A stretch of 64,000 bases of DNA, taken from NCBI GenBank assembly GCA_900618425.1, contig UZAN01039727.1:1-64000 (forward strand), read 5' to 3'. This document shows positions 62,083 to 64,000 of the stretch, piece by piece. Origin of the DNA: Echinostoma caproni. Its lineage: Eukaryota > Platyhelminthes > Trematoda > Plagiorchiida > Echinostomatidae. The first letter of the stretch is position 1. Each line of letters starts with the position of its first letter. Below the pieces are notes generated by a model. It was given only the letters and a program-made list of their open reading frames with translations, was not told the DNA's origin and made no database searches. The translations under genes were made by a program, and so were the position numbers.

Positions 62083-62245
62083 TCAAATGACCCCACAACT
62101 CTAACTTTTTGGCTGCGGACTTTCGATCAACCTAGAAAATCACAGGATTTGCTCCCAAGAAGATCCTGTATCGCATCCGGTCTGACACGAATGTAATTGC
62201 TCAAATGGTTGTGTTGGTAGATTTAAGTCTTTTGTTGAAATTTTG

Positions 62246-62430
62246 AAAAGTTCAGTAGCCTCGGTGGGATTCTAACCCAACAGTGTAAGTTGAATCGCTG
62301 ATTTGAATGTGAAAGGATCTGTGCTATCTGTGTGACCTCGTATCTCAGCTGGTGGAGTGTGAGGTGTACAAAAAGCGTAGGCGGCGTTCATGCGCGTCTT
62401 CGAATCCCACAGAGGTTACTGAACTTTTCA
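62246..62430. repeat. SINE-related inverted pair
   Basis: The right arm is tRNA-like on the plus strand: tatctcagctggtggagtg at about 62341 and box-B-like cttcgaatcccac near 62400, ending gaggttactgaactttt. The left arm at 62246-62275 is nearly the reverse complement of that end (aaaagttcagtagcctcggt then gggattctaa). The arms match over about 30 nt with few mismatches and are about 120 nt apart, so a hairpin could form. The right arm belongs to the same SINE family as the remnant at 1-70. Confidence 0.65.
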
Positions 62431-63664
62431 CAATTTCAAGGAATGTAGTTGCTTTCAAGTCTGTATTCCAAAAACGAGATGTAGGAGATTCGCTGGAATC
62501 TGTGTGTATGATGACAAACAAAAGATCAAGGACAGCTGTTTCACCCTTCTTAAGACTCGTCAGTCTTGGGCACTATGCCCTTGACTGAACTGGAGCAATA
62601 ACCTTTCGGTTCGGGATTCGAAAGCATTACCAGGGGCCAAATGGCCAATTGAATTTAAAACATTCTTTTCTATTTTTATCCGCGTAAATTTACATAAAAC
62701 AAATGAATCCACAGGCAGACTCTCTGTTTTGTAAAATTGCATAAAGACAGTAAATCGGTGTATGGGGATTATCGGTAAATTTCATATCATTGAATAAATT
62801 GTCCAACGCAAGTGTGCCAAAGACGTCACAACAATCTCCGACAGCTCACCCTACGTCCTCATTAAGGAACTAGATCAACTGCTTTTCTGCGGGCATATTT
62901 AGTTCCAACAAAGGTGAATGAGCATTGTTCATTTTGATATCTTCAATTGAATTTAGGGATTGTCAGCTAACAACTGTTTCCGACGCGATGCACCTCTGGA
63001 TGATCAGATGTCGATGGTGTCAACAGGGCATCTTGACAAAGATACTTTGTTTGCTTTGAGACAGATTGCCACTGTCCATTAACCAACAGAAAAATGCCAT
63101 TAGGATGAAGCATACGCTGACAAACCAGCGTCAAATGCGGTCACAAGACGAAAGAACTGCATGAAGAGAAAGGTTAAACATTTGTGCCTGCGTACCATCC
63201 GTGGATGACTCCGTAGTTTTAAGCTGCACGGACTTTTGTTTACAGTTTTTCTCCATATCCGACAGAAAATAGGTTCTGGTCTATTTTATAACTATTTTCC
63301 TGATCCAATAGTAAAAAATACTTTTTTGATCAAGGTCGATCGATCATGCGACGATCACTACCACTAACAGTCCCCGATCCTGTGATCCAGAGGACCGAAT
63401 ACGGCTTACTCCACGTTGCTTATAGTTAATCATTTAGGATTTGCAGACGGGTTACACTACACTGTTAAAAATCCTCCAAACTTGATTTGAAATGAACAAA
63501 CAAGAAAGGAAGTACATTCAAAGTGGAACTGTGTGGCAATTGCATCTGCTTTGAATGAAAGCAAGGGAATAAATACGCAGCAATTTTGCAGCTTCATGAA
63601 CCAGGTGGAATTCCTCATTCATTACAAACCGTAAACTACAATAAGAGAATGTTATCTGAACTGG

Positions 63665-63699
63665 GGAAAATATTCCACACANGGAAAATATTCCACACA
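63665..63699. repeat. 17-bp tandem duplication separated by one N
   Basis: The word ggaaaatattccacaca occurs twice, 63665-63681 and 63683-63699, with an undetermined base between. This is the pattern expected when two contig ends that overlap are joined without merging, so it is probably an assembly artefact. Confidence 0.85.
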
Positions 63700-64000
63700 G
63701 ATTTAAGGCTCACTTTACAAGAATTTGACAGAAATCGCCTGTTATTTTAGTAAATAAACAAGTTGTTTCGTGTTTCCTTATAAACAATTTTTGTAACAAT
63801 TCATTTCTTGTGCTAGGGCACATATTTCGTGCTCAACATTAATTAAATCGATCATCTCCCGGATTAAGTGCATAGCAATCGGTCATCTATGATAGCAGAC
63901 TCAAAACGTGACGAGTTTTAAAGCAACCAGTTCATCGGTCTTAAATTGGCACAGGCAGACACACCATCTGCACAGGGACATTCAAAACCCAATGGTTCCG

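Larger units (their letters stand above)
60034..64000 (+). other. Probable PRKD intron 10 running out of the window
   Basis: No recognisable continuation of the PH or kinase domain is seen. Contents are a candidate 12-nt exon at 60534-60545, a Penelope-like element C-terminal fragment (61830-62082), an inverted pair of SINE-related segments (62246-62430) and a 17-bp duplication around an N at 63682. Confidence 0.7.

Overview
This window looks like nuclear DNA from a flatworm, most likely a digenean trematode. The grounds are an AT-rich eukaryotic sequence, one animal-type gene cut into small exons by very long introns, and introns full of decayed RTE-type LINEs, Penelope-like elements (PLEs), CR1-like LINEs and tRNA-derived SINEs of the kind common in fluke genomes. 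The species cannot be named from the sequence alone.

The one protein-coding gene I can support is a protein kinase D (PRKD/PKD) orthologue on the + strand. Ten exons can be placed: 4579-4706, 9456-9597, 14049-14174, 19702-19750, 24704-25002, 26022-26117, 27398-27679, 46297-46621, 58891-59017 and 59956-60033. Every junction has AG/GT borders and all nine joins keep one reading frame, giving about 551 residues. They encode the second half of the first C1 zinc finger (C1a), a divergent linker, the complete second C1 finger (C1b), a long divergent linker, and the first half of the PH domain. The N-terminus and first half of C1a are expected before the window. The rest of the PH domain and the kinase domain are expected after it. 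The gene therefore covers nearly all 64 kb, with introns of about 0.9 to 18.6 kb.

Region by region: 1-4578 is probably an upstream intron; 4.6-24.7 kb holds the C1a-C1b linker exons in four introns of 4-6 kb; 24.7-27.7 kb is a compact cluster with C1b; 27.7-46.3 kb is an 18.6 kb intron holding a young 5'-truncated RTE LINE end, an unexplained 189-codon open frame and a back-to-back RTE mosaic at 41.7-45.8 kb; 46.6-58.9 kb is a 12.3 kb intron with a decayed PLE, a CR1-like remnant and one copy of a roughly 550 bp dispersed repeat whose partner lies at 16 kb; 58.9-60.0 kb carries the PH exons; 60-64 kb is intron with a PLE C-terminal fragment and an inverted SINE pair.

I found no bacterial-type features, no CRISPR array, no rRNA and no convincing functional tRNA. 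I see no clearly new system. The most useful leads are the predicted 49-nt and 12-nt small exons of PRKD, the long unexplained open frame in intron 7, and the structure of the transposon mosaics.
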